From Campylobacter geochelonis (lineage in GTDB: Bacteria; Campylobacterota; Campylobacteria; Campylobacterales; Campylobacteraceae), in the NCBI RefSeq assembly GCF_013201685.1, contig NZ_CP053844.1:1116001-1180000 (forward strand): 64,000 nucleotides of DNA, written 5' to 3'. Shown one piece after another: positions 18,422 through 26,426 of the stretch (positions within the stretch are counted from its first letter, which is position 1; every line of letters begins with the position of its first letter). The notes beneath the pieces are model-generated. The model ran no database searches. It had not been told where the DNA came from and saw only the letters and a program-made list of their open reading frames with translations. Position numbers and translations under genes: made by a program.

Positions 18422-19027
18422 CTATAAAAGTTCTATCTTTTTTCTTGAAAGACGAACGATGTTGTTTTTCTCAAAACTTTTTAAAATTCTACTTATAACC
18501 TCTCTTGAAGTTCCGATTATATCGGCTAATTCTTCATGAGATAGATTTATCTCTTTGCTTTTTTGAGATTGTAAAAAGTGCAAAAGTCTAGTATCAAGCC
18601 CTAAAAATCTTATATCTTCGATTAATGATGCCATATGTTCTATTCTTTTTGCGTATTGATCAAATACATAATTTTGAAAAGCTTTATCATCTACAAACAT
18701 CTTTGCGATTATACTAGATGATATCATATAGCCCTCCAAATCAGTCTCAGCGATAGCCGTACCAATGGCTGGTATAGAGTTAAAAGTGCTTGTAAAATTT
18801 ACATTACACTGCTCGCCTTGTGAGAAATAATACAGCAAAATGCTCTGTCCGCTTTGATGCATTCGCACAACTCTAACTCTGCCTTTTGTTAAAAATAGTA
18901 AATTTGGGCACTCATCACCCTGTCTGTAAAGCTCTGTTTTGACTGGAATTTTTACAAATTCGGAGTTTTCATCTAAAATTTTTTGATTTTCTTTTGATAT
19001 GAGTGAGTAGAATTTAAAATTTTTCAT
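18422..19027 (-). CDS. Crp/Fnr-family transcriptional regulator
   Basis: This 201-residue protein has an N-terminal cyclic-nucleotide-like beta-roll (residues ~10-115, with RQGDECPNLLFLTKGRVRV) and a C-terminal winged helix (~135-201). The recognition helix reads TSREVISRILKSF, with Glu176, Ser179 and Arg180 in the E-x-x-S-R arrangement that FNR proteins use to read TTGAT half-sites. It lacks the N-terminal cysteine cluster of FNR. Cys40 and Cys74 (GEQC) are the only cysteines in the sensor domain, so the signal is unknown. It is divergent from the TMAO/DMSO reductase gene, with a 23-bp palindrome between them. A perfect TTGAT-N4-ATCAA box in front of hcp 4.4 kb away is another possible target. 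Confidence 0.9.
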   Translation of the reverse strand: MKNFKFYSLISKENQKILDENSEFVKIPVKTELYRQGDECPNLLFLTKGRVRVVRMHQSGQSILLYYFSQGEQCNVNFTSTFNSIPAIGTAIAETDLEGYMISSSIIAKMFVDDKAFQNYVFDQYAKRIEHMASLIEDIRFLGLDTRLLHFLQSQKSKEINLSHEELADIIGTSREVISRILKSFEKNNIVRLSRKKIELL

Positions 19028-19279
19028 AAATCGCCCTTTTGCTAAATGTTTTAAATTTAGAATTTGACTATTTTACCGATAATTTATTAATACGATAAGA
19101 TTTTTACAAAACTGCATTAAAAAATGTAAATTTTAGCATTTTAAGCAAGAAAATCTAAATTTTATAAATCAAAAATTAAACATGAAAATGCCTAAATTTA
19201 GCCATTTTAATAAAATTTAGCGTTATATAAATTAGTTTATTTAGATAAAAATTATCTTAATTTATTTTTAAGCTAAATA

Positions 19280-19302
19280 GTAACATTTGTGATAAATGTT
19301 AC
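19280..19302. promoter_or_regulatory. 23-bp palindrome, candidate operator between regulator and torA
   Basis: GTAACATTT, a 5-base spacer GTGAT, and AAATGTTAC form a perfect inverted repeat with 9-bp arms. It lies about 64 bp before the torA start in the 338-bp divergent region with the Crp/Fnr-type gene. Its position fits an activator or repressor site. The half-site differs from the FNR consensus, so the cognate protein is uncertain. Confidence 0.55.
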
Positions 19303-19365
19303 ATACTTGCAAATAAAATTTAAATAAACTTTTATCAACAAATCTTATTATGACAAGGAGAAACA

Positions 19366-21747
19366 ATGTCAAACACAAGACGAAATTTCTTAAAAGGCGT
19401 CGCTTTAACAGCAGTTGCCACAGCTTCTATGAAAGCAGATGAGCTTTTAAGTCCAGTTCAAAAAGTTCCAAACGCAAGCAACTTTGGACCATTTATCGCT
19501 CTAACTCAAGATGGTAAAATCATCGATATCCTTCCTCATCCACTTGATAGACGCCCAACTGCCATGACAAAAATGTGGCTAGATCGCGTTTACTCGCCAA
19601 CAAGAATCAAATACCCTTGTGTGAGAAAATCATACTTAGAGGGCAAAAAAGGTCACGAAAAACTAAGAGGAAAAGAGGAATTTGTTCGCGTTAGCTGGGA
19701 TAAAGCTCTTGAACTTGTAGCACAAAAAATCAAAGACACACCTAAAGAAAACATCTACAACGCAACATATATAGGCTGGAGCCACCCAGGTGGCATTCAC
19801 TCATGCCCATCGCTTTGTGGTAGGTTTTTTAATGTCGCAAAAAGAGGCGCTATCGGCACTGCTGGCGAGTATAGCAATGGTGCAGCAGGAGCGGTAAACG
19901 TTGATATCATAGGCGATGTTGAGGCATACTCGCTTCAAACTACACATGAAGAGATTTTGGCAAATACAAAAACCTATGTTATGTGGGGAGCTGATCTTTT
20001 TAAATGTAACAAAATCGATACAAAAGTACCAAACCACGAAAACGACCTTTACTATCCAAAATATGCAAAAAGCGATATAAATTTTATATCAATTGACCCG
20101 ATTTATACAGAAACTGCTCAAATGTTTAAAGCTAGATGGATAAAAATCAGACCAAACACAGACATAGCGCTTATGCTTGGCATGATGCACCATCTTTATA
20201 CAAGCGGTAAATATGACAAAGAATTTATAGCAAAATACACCGATGGCTTTGATAAATTCTTACCTTATCTTTTAGGACAAACCGATAAAACTCCAAAAAC
20301 ACCAAAATGGGCAAGCCAAATCACAACCATCGATGAAGCAACCATCATCGAACTAGCCGAACTTTTTGTAAAAGATAGAACTTTTCTAGCCGGAAACTGG
20401 GCTATGCAAAGAGCTCAGCATGGCGAGATGGCGGATTGGTGTTTGATAGTTTTAGCTAGCATGATAGGACAAATCGGACTTGCTGGCGGAGGAGTTGGCT
20501 TTTCTATGCACTTTGGTGGTGGTGGACAAGCCAAATCAAACATCGGAACTCCAGCTGGCATAAGTCAAGGAAGAAACAGAGTAGAAGATAGAATTCCAGC
20601 TTCAAGAATCGCTGATGCGATTTTAAATCCAGGTAAAAAATATACCTATAAAGGCAAAGAAAAAGTCTATCCAACTGTAAAGATAGCCTATGTAGCTGGT
20701 TGTAGTATAGTAGGACACCATCCAGATACAAACAATATAGTAAAAGCACTAAGAACTCTTGATACCTTTGTCGTGCAAGAGCCGTGGTGGACTCCAACAG
20801 CTAAAATGGGCGATATCGTTCTTCCAGCTTGCACAAGCTTAGAAAGAAATGATATAGCAATGGGTGGAGTGCATGCTAAAAACTGCGTTTATGCGATGAA
20901 AAAAGCAATCGAGCCATTATATGAGTCAAAGAGCGATTTAGAAATTTTCTCACTTCTTGCTAAAAAATTTGGCGAAAAAGTTTATAACAAATTTACAGAT
21001 GAAAAACCAAATGAGATGGATAAGATAAAATATGAGTATGATATATCGCCAACAGCGCAACTTCTAAGCTTTGAAGAGTTTTGGGAAAAAGGCTATATAG
21101 AGCTTCCAAGAGATGAAGAGGCTTATAAATTTGTCCGTCATGCTAAATTTAGAAAAGACCCGATAGCAAACAAACTAGCAACAATAAGTGGTAAAATTCA
21201 AATCACAGTGCCTAAATTTAGCGAACTTAACTACAAAGATTTTACTGGCTATCCAACATGGATAGAACCGGCTGAATGGTTAGGCGATAAAAACAGAAAG
21301 TATCCACTTCATCTTTTAAGCCCACATCCAAGCTATAGAGTTCATTCACAAGCTGATAACACCTATCTAAGATCGTTTTATAAAATCAACGATAGAGAAC
21401 CAGTCATGATAAATCCAAATGATGCTAAAAAATATGGTATAAATCATGGCGATGTGGTTGAAATTTACAACGACCGTGGCGCAGTTTTAGCTGGTGCATT
21501 TGTGACTAAAAATATTAGCGAGGGAGTTATGGCGCTAAGTGAAGGCGCGTGGTATGCTCCAGAAAACACAACAAGCCAAAAACCAAGATGTGTAAGTGGT
21601 CATGTAAATGTCCTAACAAGCAACCGCCCTACTTCAAGTATGGCTCAAGCAACTTCGGTAAATACAAACCTAGTCGCAATCAAAAAAGCAACTGGCGTAA
21701 TTCCGCCAAACACAGCTTATAATCCACCAAAAATCATAGAGGCATAA
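19366..21747 (+). CDS. torA: Molybdopterin TMAO/DMSO reductase catalytic subunit, TorA/BisC type
   Basis: This 793-residue periplasmic reductase has a twin-arginine signal (TRRNFLKGVALTAVATA, residues 4-20) for export of the folded Mo-cofactor enzyme. The DMSO-reductase-family molybdenum ligand is most likely Ser170 in GTAGEYSNGA. No N-terminal Fe-S cysteine motif is present, as expected for the TorA/DorA branch. The C-terminal dinucleotide-binding domain (SPHPSYRVHSQADN ... HGDVVEIYND) is complete. It reduces TMAO or related N-/S-oxides as a terminal acceptor. The monohaem cytochrome gene 1 nt downstream is its likely electron donor, the arrangement seen in C. jejuni. An AAGGAG site precedes the ATG. 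Confidence 0.92.
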   Translation: MSNTRRNFLKGVALTAVATASMKADELLSPVQKVPNASNFGPFIALTQDGKIIDILPHPLDRRPTAMTKMWLDRVYSPTRIKYPCVRKSYLEGKKGHEKLRGKEEFVRVSWDKALELVAQKIKDTPKENIYNATYIGWSHPGGIHSCPSLCGRFFNVAKRGAIGTAGEYSNGAAGAVNVDIIGDVEAYSLQTTHEEILANTKTYVMWGADLFKCNKIDTKVPNHENDLYYPKYAKSDINFISIDPIYTETAQMFKARWIKIRPNTDIALMLGMMHHLYTSGKYDKEFIAKYTDGFDKFLPYLLGQTDKTPKTPKWASQITTIDEATIIELAELFVKDRTFLAGNWAMQRAQHGEMADWCLIVLASMIGQIGLAGGGVGFSMHFGGGGQAKSNIGTPAGISQGRNRVEDRIPASRIADAILNPGKKYTYKGKEKVYPTVKIAYVAGCSIVGHHPDTNNIVKALRTLDTFVVQEPWWTPTAKMGDIVLPACTSLERNDIAMGGVHAKNCVYAMKKAIEPLYESKSDLEIFSLLAKKFGEKVYNKFTDEKPNEMDKIKYEYDISPTAQLLSFEEFWEKGYIELPRDEEAYKFVRHAKFRKDPIANKLATISGKIQITVPKFSELNYKDFTGYPTWIEPAEWLGDKNRKYPLHLLSPHPSYRVHSQADNTYLRSFYKINDREPVMINPNDAKKYGINHGDVVEIYNDRGAVLAGAFVTKNISEGVMALSEGAWYAPENTTSQKPRCVSGHVNVLTSNRPTSSMAQATSVNTNLVAIKKATGVIPPNTAYNPPKIIEA

Positions 21748-21748
21748 T

Positions 21749-22276
21749 ATGAAAAAAATAATTCTTTCTTTAATAGTAGCAGCAAGCGCGTATGCAAGCA
21801 CGGAGCTTTTTGTAAAAAGTGATGAAAATATACTTAAACTAAAAGATGCAAATGTTTACTTTGGTAGCCCCGCAACTTTGGTAAAAGAAAAAGGCAAGAG
21901 CAAGGTTGTTAAGTTTCAAGGCTTTATAGACCCAGCAAATCCAAGCGTGATTTATGCGACTAAAAACTACAAACTTCCATTAGTTGAGAGTAAAGATATA
22001 AAAGCAGATGGTGAAAAAGCAAGCATCGAGCTTGAAATTCCAAGCCAAAATTTAACAGCCGATCAAGCCTTAGCATGGGAAGATAGTGGCGATATATTTT
22101 ATGATAAATGCACAAAATGCCATGGAGTTCACGCGCCAAAAGAATTTGATATGCTTAGCTGGGAGGGACTTTACTTTAGTATGAAAGATAGAGCTCAACC
22201 AACAGATAACCAAGAAATGCAAATTTTAAGATATCTTTACGCTCATGCAAGCGATGGTATTTTAGACGAAAAATAA
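21749..22276 (+). CDS. Periplasmic monohaem cytochrome c, partner of TorA-type reductase
   Basis: This 175-residue secreted protein has a signal peptide ending near residue 17 (AYAS) and one haem-binding CTKCH (Cys121, Cys124, His125). Met145 in YFSMKDR is the likely axial ligand. The N-terminal ~100 residues form a separate beta-rich domain like that of TorC-related donors. It starts one base after the torA stop, so the two are certainly cotranscribed, and it probably passes electrons from the quinol pool or other cytochromes to the reductase. Confidence 0.9.
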   Translation: MKKIILSLIVAASAYASTELFVKSDENILKLKDANVYFGSPATLVKEKGKSKVVKFQGFIDPANPSVIYATKNYKLPLVESKDIKADGEKASIELEIPSQNLTADQALAWEDSGDIFYDKCTKCHGVHAPKEFDMLSWEGLYFSMKDRAQPTDNQEMQILRYLYAHASDGILDEK

Positions 22277-22297
22277 ATTTTAACCTTCCTTTCAAAG

Positions 22298-22326
22298 TAG
22301 TTTAGAGTGATTTTCGCTCTAAACTA
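22298..22326 (+). terminator. Hairpin terminator after torA-cytochrome operon
   Basis: TAGTTTAGAG and CTCTAAACTA form a 10-bp stem around a 9-base loop, followed by an A/T-rich run, 21 bases after the cytochrome gene stop. Confidence 0.65.
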
Positions 22327-22385
22327 ATCATAAATTTATCCAAATTTAACTATACTTTTCAAACTTAAATTTATAAAGGTAAAGT

Positions 22386-23447
22386 ATGAAATACAAGCTT
22401 GATTGTAAAGATAGTTTTGAAAACTCTATGATGTTTTGGCTTACTCGTTATGTTAAATTTAAACTAAGCTCACTTTCAAACAAAGAACTTCGCGACCCAA
22501 AAGAACTAGCATCGATAAATTTCTCACTATCTAAAGGCGTTGCTAGTATAAACGAGCTTGATGGGCTTGTTAAAAAAGCGCGAAATGCTGGGCTAACTGG
22601 CGTTAATACCTACTTTAATCCACTTAAAAAAATTTATGAAACGCTGATGTTTTACGAGCTTGATAGTCTAAAACGTATAGATGAAGAGTTGCTAAGCGAG
22701 GTGCTTGCTAGCACAACTGGTGGGCTAAGCGATGCAAGTAAAAAAAACTACCGCATCGCTGTGATAAACTTTTTTAACTTTTTAGATAGACAAAATGAAG
22801 ATGATGGAAGATCACATAACTTCGGTATCGTGCTTAAAAACTGGGGTGGAATTAGTGGCTTAAGAGGGCAAAAACTACCAGAGTTTATGAGCGAAGAAGA
22901 GATAAAACGCTTTCTTGATGCGATAGAAAGTGCTGAGTTTAAATCCAACAGCGACCGAAATAAAGGCATTATAAAGCTTATAATTTTTACAGGAATCAGA
23001 GTCGGAGAGGCGATAAATTTAAGAAAAAAAGATATCAGCGAAGATGGGGAACTTTTTGTTATACGGATTCGTGGCAAAGGCAACAAATACCGCGTTGTGA
23101 TGATAAAAAAACATCTTATTCAAAACCATTTAGATACCTTACCAACGCACTTTGATAACAAAGAGGGCTTTGTTTTTATAAACAAAAATGGAGCGCGCCT
23201 GACTCAAGCTTATATCAGCCGAATAGTCGAGCAAATTCTTTTTAAAGCTGGAATTAGAAAAGAAAAAAACGGCGCTCATATGCTTCGCCACACCTTTGCA
23301 ACCATGCTTTATAGGAAACAAAAAGACTTGGTTTTAGTCCAAGAAGCGCTAGGCCACGCAAGCCTAAATACATCGCGAATTTACACGCACTTTGATAGCG
23401 ATAAACTCCGCCTTGCAGCGCAAGTTGCAGAGGACTTTAGCGAGTAA
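22386..23447 (+). CDS. xerH: XerH-type tyrosine recombinase
   Basis: This 353-residue recombinase matches the single Xer protein of Campylobacterota, longer than E. coli XerC/D. Catalytic residues are visible as Arg205 (GIRVGEA), Lys231 (RGKGNK), His298 and Arg301 (HMLRH), His324 (LGHAS) and nucleophile Tyr333 (RIYTHF). The family resolves chromosome dimers at the 40-bp difH site with FtsK. I could not identify a difH site by eye near the gene. The N-terminal ~150 residues are the SAM-like core-binding domain. It is flanked by respiratory genes and shows no sign of being part of a mobile element. Confidence 0.93.
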   Translation: MKYKLDCKDSFENSMMFWLTRYVKFKLSSLSNKELRDPKELASINFSLSKGVASINELDGLVKKARNAGLTGVNTYFNPLKKIYETLMFYELDSLKRIDEELLSEVLASTTGGLSDASKKNYRIAVINFFNFLDRQNEDDGRSHNFGIVLKNWGGISGLRGQKLPEFMSEEEIKRFLDAIESAEFKSNSDRNKGIIKLIIFTGIRVGEAINLRKKDISEDGELFVIRIRGKGNKYRVVMIKKHLIQNHLDTLPTHFDNKEGFVFINKNGARLTQAYISRIVEQILFKAGIRKEKNGAHMLRHTFATMLYRKQKDLVLVQEALGHASLNTSRIYTHFDSDKLRLAAQVAEDFSE

Positions 23448-23466
23448 ATTTATCTTTTTTAAGGAC

Positions 23467-23508
23467 TTGATTGAAATCAACTTTTATATCTAGCTTTTCT
23501 CCTACAAT
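23467..23508 (+). promoter_or_regulatory. FNR-type box plus -10 element of hcp (class II activation geometry)
   Basis: TTGAT-TGAA-ATCAA at 23467-23480 is an exact match to the FNR consensus TTGAT-N4-ATCAA. A -10 element TACAAT lies at 23503-23508. With initiation about 7 bases after the -10, the box is centred at -41.5, the classical class II activator position. The hcp ATG follows at 23539. Confidence 0.7.
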
Positions 23509-23538
23509 TACACAAATAACTATTCTTAAGGAGAACAA

Positions 23539-24873
23539 ATGAGTAAAGATACATTAGAGATGTTTTGTCATCAATGCGAGATGAGTGCGATAGGCGGCTG
23601 TGGAAGCAAGGGTCAAAGCATGGGAACTTGTGGAAAAGATAGCACTTTGGCAAGACTGCAAGACATGATGATTTTTGGGCTTAAAGGTATGAGTGCGTAT
23701 CGCCACCACGCAAACGAACTAGGAGCTGATACTAAAATCGTTGATGATACAATCGCCCAAACACTGTATTTTACGCTAACAAATATGAACTTTAACTTTG
23801 ATGAGCATATAGAGCAAGTGCTTAAAGTAGGTAAAGCTGGCGTTGATGTGATGGGAATTTTAAGCGAGGCCCATACTAAAACTTTTGGAGTTCCAAGTCC
23901 GGTTAGAGTTACGCAAAACAAGGCTGAGGGCAAAGCGATTTTAATCAGCGGTCACAACCTTCATGCGCTTAAAGAGCTGTTAGAACAGACAAAAGACAAA
24001 GGTATCAACATCTACACCCACTCAGAAATGCTTCCAGCTCACGGGTATCCAAAGCTTCGCAAATACCCTCACCTTAAAGGCAACATCGGCAAGGCGTGGT
24101 TTGATCAAACCAAGCTGTTTAACGAATTTGGCGGTGCGATTGTGATGAGTACGAACTGTATCGTTCCACTTCGCTCAAACTGCGAATATAGCGATAGACT
24201 TTTTGGGTATGACATCGCAGGAACAAAGGGCGTTACGCATATAGTGGGCGATGATTTTACTCCGGTGATACAAAAAGCGCTAAGCTTGCCTGATGTTACT
24301 GGCTTTGATAGCGATGAAACACTTGTTACAGGACATCACTATAAGGCTATTTTACCGATGGCTGGAGAGATTTTAGAAGCGATTAGTGCTGGAAAAATCA
24401 GAAGATTTTTTGTAATCGCTGGTTGCGATGCACCAGGAAAAGATCGCAACTACTACCGCGAACTTGCGCTTGCGCTGCCAAAAGATTGTGTGATTTTAAC
24501 TTCAAGTTGTGGAAAATTCCGCTTTAATGATGTTGATTTTGGTGTTATCGAAGGTACGCAAATTCCACGCTATATCGATCTTGGACAATGCAACGATAGC
24601 AATGGCGCAGTTGCAATCGCTTCAGCGCTAAGTGAAGCAACAGGCATTGCCATAAATGACCTACCAGTTTCAATTGTGCTTATGTGGATGGAGCAAAAAG
24701 CTATCATAATCTTACTTGCACTACTTTATTTAGGCGTGAAAAATGTCCATATCGGGCCGACTTTACCAGAATTTGTTAATGATGAGATTTTGGGCTTTTT
24801 GGTTGAAAAATACAATTTAAGCTTGATTAGCGGTGATGCTCAGGCGGATTTAAAGAAATTTTTAGGCGAGTAA
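23539..24873 (+). CDS. hcp: Hybrid-cluster protein / hydroxylamine reductase, short class
   Basis: This is a 444-residue Hcp, about 100 residues shorter than the E. coli protein, which fits the class III-type proteins lacking the central helical segment. N-terminal cysteines at 10, 13, 21 and 31 form the first Fe-S cluster. Conserved hybrid-cluster segments follow: ISGHNLHALKELLEQ, YTHSEMLPAHGYP, STNCIVPL, ITSSCGKFRFN-like (LTSSCGKFRFN) and LMWMEQKAI. Hcp proteins reduce nitric oxide or hydroxylamine and protect against nitrosative stress, which accompanies nitrite-reducing respiration (see the Hao genes). It is monocistronic between an FNR-type promoter and a hairpin terminator. Confidence 0.94.
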   Translation: MSKDTLEMFCHQCEMSAIGGCGSKGQSMGTCGKDSTLARLQDMMIFGLKGMSAYRHHANELGADTKIVDDTIAQTLYFTLTNMNFNFDEHIEQVLKVGKAGVDVMGILSEAHTKTFGVPSPVRVTQNKAEGKAILISGHNLHALKELLEQTKDKGINIYTHSEMLPAHGYPKLRKYPHLKGNIGKAWFDQTKLFNEFGGAIVMSTNCIVPLRSNCEYSDRLFGYDIAGTKGVTHIVGDDFTPVIQKALSLPDVTGFDSDETLVTGHHYKAILPMAGEILEAISAGKIRRFFVIAGCDAPGKDRNYYRELALALPKDCVILTSSCGKFRFNDVDFGVIEGTQIPRYIDLGQCNDSNGAVAIASALSEATGIAINDLPVSIVLMWMEQKAIIILLALLYLGVKNVHIGPTLPEFVNDEILGFLVEKYNLSLISGDAQADLKKFLGE

Positions 24874-24884
24874 AACATTAAAAT

Positions 24885-24906
24885 AAAAGGAGTTTTTGCT
24901 CCTTTT
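24885..24906 (+). terminator. Rho-independent terminator of hcp
   Basis: AAAAGGAG and CTCCTTTT form an 8-bp stem with a TTTTTG loop, ending in a T-run, 12 bases after the hcp stop. Confidence 0.75.
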
Positions 24907-25986
24907 AACTACTAGTTTTAAAGATAAACTATTTGGTTTTAAAATGGATGGTTTAATTTAGTAAATTTAACAGCGCGGTATCTTTTTATAAAACTCTTCT
25001 AAATTTTTAATTTTTTTGGCGCACTTAGAACACTAAGAATTGAGTAAATTCGCTCTAGTTTTCTTATAAGGTTTGAATTTTTTTGTAAATTTACTTCATA
25101 TTTTCTATGGTGATGCAACTTTATCGCTTGTTTGATTTTAAATTTGACATTAAAATAAGTGAAAAATGTTGTTTTGATGTTAAATTTGCTTCTAATTTTT
25201 TTTAAAACTCTTATAAATTTTTACACTTTTATTTAATATTTTAGGCAACAAAATCAAATTCAACTTAATTAAAGCCTATATTTTCATAAATTTTAATTAT
25301 AAAATTTGATTAGAAATGTCTTGAAAGTAAAAATTAGGAAATTGATTTTAATATCGCTTCTAAATTTGCACTCATTTTTAATAAAAGTTTTGATTTAGCC
25401 CTGCTCTAGCCGTTGCCTTATATAAATATCTTTTTTGAATCAAAGCTATTATTAAGTTTTACCACATGCAAAGGCAAATTCAACTCTTTTTTCAACAAAG
25501 CTATATCCAAGCGCCATAAATCAATAGTTTAAAATCTTTATATTATTTTTATATTTTTAAATTTTTTAAGCTAGAAAATCAAATATTTGGCATTTTCATA
25601 CATTTTTACTTTTTTTAACTCTAACTTTGAACCATTTCCACCATCAAGTAAAACAAAGTAAATCTTGCTAAATTTTATAATTTATACAATTATCTACCAT
25701 CTTGCATTTCTATTTTTAAATTTCTTAAAATATTATAAATTTATACGGTTTGCAAGTTTTATTATGTAGGCAAATATAAAAATTCTCTAAATTTATATCT
25801 TAAAATTCCAATTTTATAATCTCAAATTTAAACTTATAAATTCATAATTTATGCATTTTACTAACCAATCTCATCAGCAAATTAGCAATATTTGAAAAAA
25901 TATTATCAAATTTAAGCAAACTTTCTTTATAAATTTACAAAAATACAAATATAGATATTAAAGCTGCATAAATTTTACTATTTTAC
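24907..25986. other. AT-rich region of ~1.1 kb with gene remnants
   Basis: No intact gene is present. On the minus strand there are stretches without stops whose composition looks protein-like, at 24999-25146 and around 25390-25530 (readable as DLWRLDIALLKKELNLPLH with stops nearby). These suggest a decayed gene. The rest is low-complexity A/T sequence up to the tRNA promoter. Confidence 0.4.
24999..25146 (-). pseudogene. Possible remnant of an unidentified gene
   Basis: A 48-codon minus-strand stretch reads ...AIKLHHHRKYEVNLQKN...LIRKLERIYSILSVLSAPKK and ends at a TAG (24999-25001). It has no start codon or ribosome site, and its basic, helical composition looks like the tail of a real protein rather than random A/T sequence. 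No family is recognised. Confidence 0.3.
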
Positions 25987-26015
25987 TTGACAAACTATTT
26001 TTTACGTGGTATAAT
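25987..26015 (+). promoter_or_regulatory. Consensus sigma-70 promoter for the tRNA-Gln/tRNA-fMet pair
   Basis: A perfect TTGACA (25987-25992), a 17-bp spacer and a perfect TATAAT (26010-26015) lie 18 bases before tRNA-Gln. Such a full consensus is rare in Campylobacter protein-gene promoters and fits a strong stable-RNA promoter. Confidence 0.85.
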
Positions 26016-26032
26016 CACATTTCTTTTTTGGT

Positions 26033-26104
26033 TGGGGTATAGCCAAGCGGTAAGGCAACTGGTTTTGGTCCAGTCATTCAGAGGTTCGAATCCTCTTACC
26101 CCAT
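26033..26104 (+). tRNA. tRNA-Gln (anticodon TTG)
   Basis: The acceptor stem TGGGGTA pairs with TACCCCA. The D-arm is AGCCAAGCGGTAAGGC, the anticodon stem-loop is ACTGG-TTTTGGT-CCAGT with anticodon TTG, and the T-arm is AGAGGTTCGAATCCTCT. The bases after the discriminator read CTA, so the 3' CCA is not encoded. Confidence 0.95.
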
Positions 26105-26116
26105 CTAGATTTCTGA

Positions 26117-26191
26117 CGCAGGATGGAGCAGTGGTAGCTCGTCGGGCTCATAACCCGAAGGCCGGGGGTTCAAGTCCCTCTCCTGCAACCA
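26117..26191 (+). tRNA. Initiator tRNA-fMet (anticodon CAT), integration target
   Basis: The acceptor strands CGCAGGA and TCCTGCA leave a C1-A72 mismatch, and the anticodon stem has three G-C pairs (GGG ... CCC) flanking CTCATAA; both are initiator hallmarks. The CCA end is encoded. Its last 14 bases (26178-26191, CTCTCCTGCAACCA) are repeated at 32408-32421, so a mobile element is integrated into its 3' end while keeping the tRNA intact. Confidence 0.96.
26178..26191 (+). repeat. attL: 14-bp core repeat of the integrated element
   Basis: CTCTCCTGCAACCA, the 3' end of tRNA-fMet including CCA, recurs exactly at 32408-32421. The flanking bases differ on both sides, giving a 14-bp direct repeat 6.23 kb apart. 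Confidence 0.85.
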
Positions 26192-26289
26192 CCTATTCAA
26201 AAATTATATCAAAACCCCCATTTTAACGTTACTATGGTATGTATCATTTTTAAAAAATCTGCTCATACCAGCGATTTAATAGCAAATTC

Positions 26290-26325
26290 TTGCCCCAACA
26301 ATTTGCCCTAATTATTTGGGGCAAA
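26290..26325. repeat. Putative integrase arm-type sites, left end
   Basis: Three copies of a TTGCCC/GGGCAA word lie here: TTGCCCC at 26290-26296, TTGCCC at 26303-26308, and the palindrome TTTGGGGCAAA at 26315-26325. The same word recurs at the right end of the element, as expected for arm-binding sites. Confidence 0.5.
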
Positions 26326-26426
26326 TTTTTGGACTCCCTAAAAATGGGAATTTGAAAAATCACAAAAAAACACAAAACTCATATAATTACTTATAGCTTA
26401 ATTTAAAATCAAAAGGAGCTATAAAG

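Noticed and set aside
22386-23447. XerH as integrase of a second mobile element
   Set aside because: Length and motifs match the housekeeping Xer recombinase, and no flanking repeats or cargo were found.
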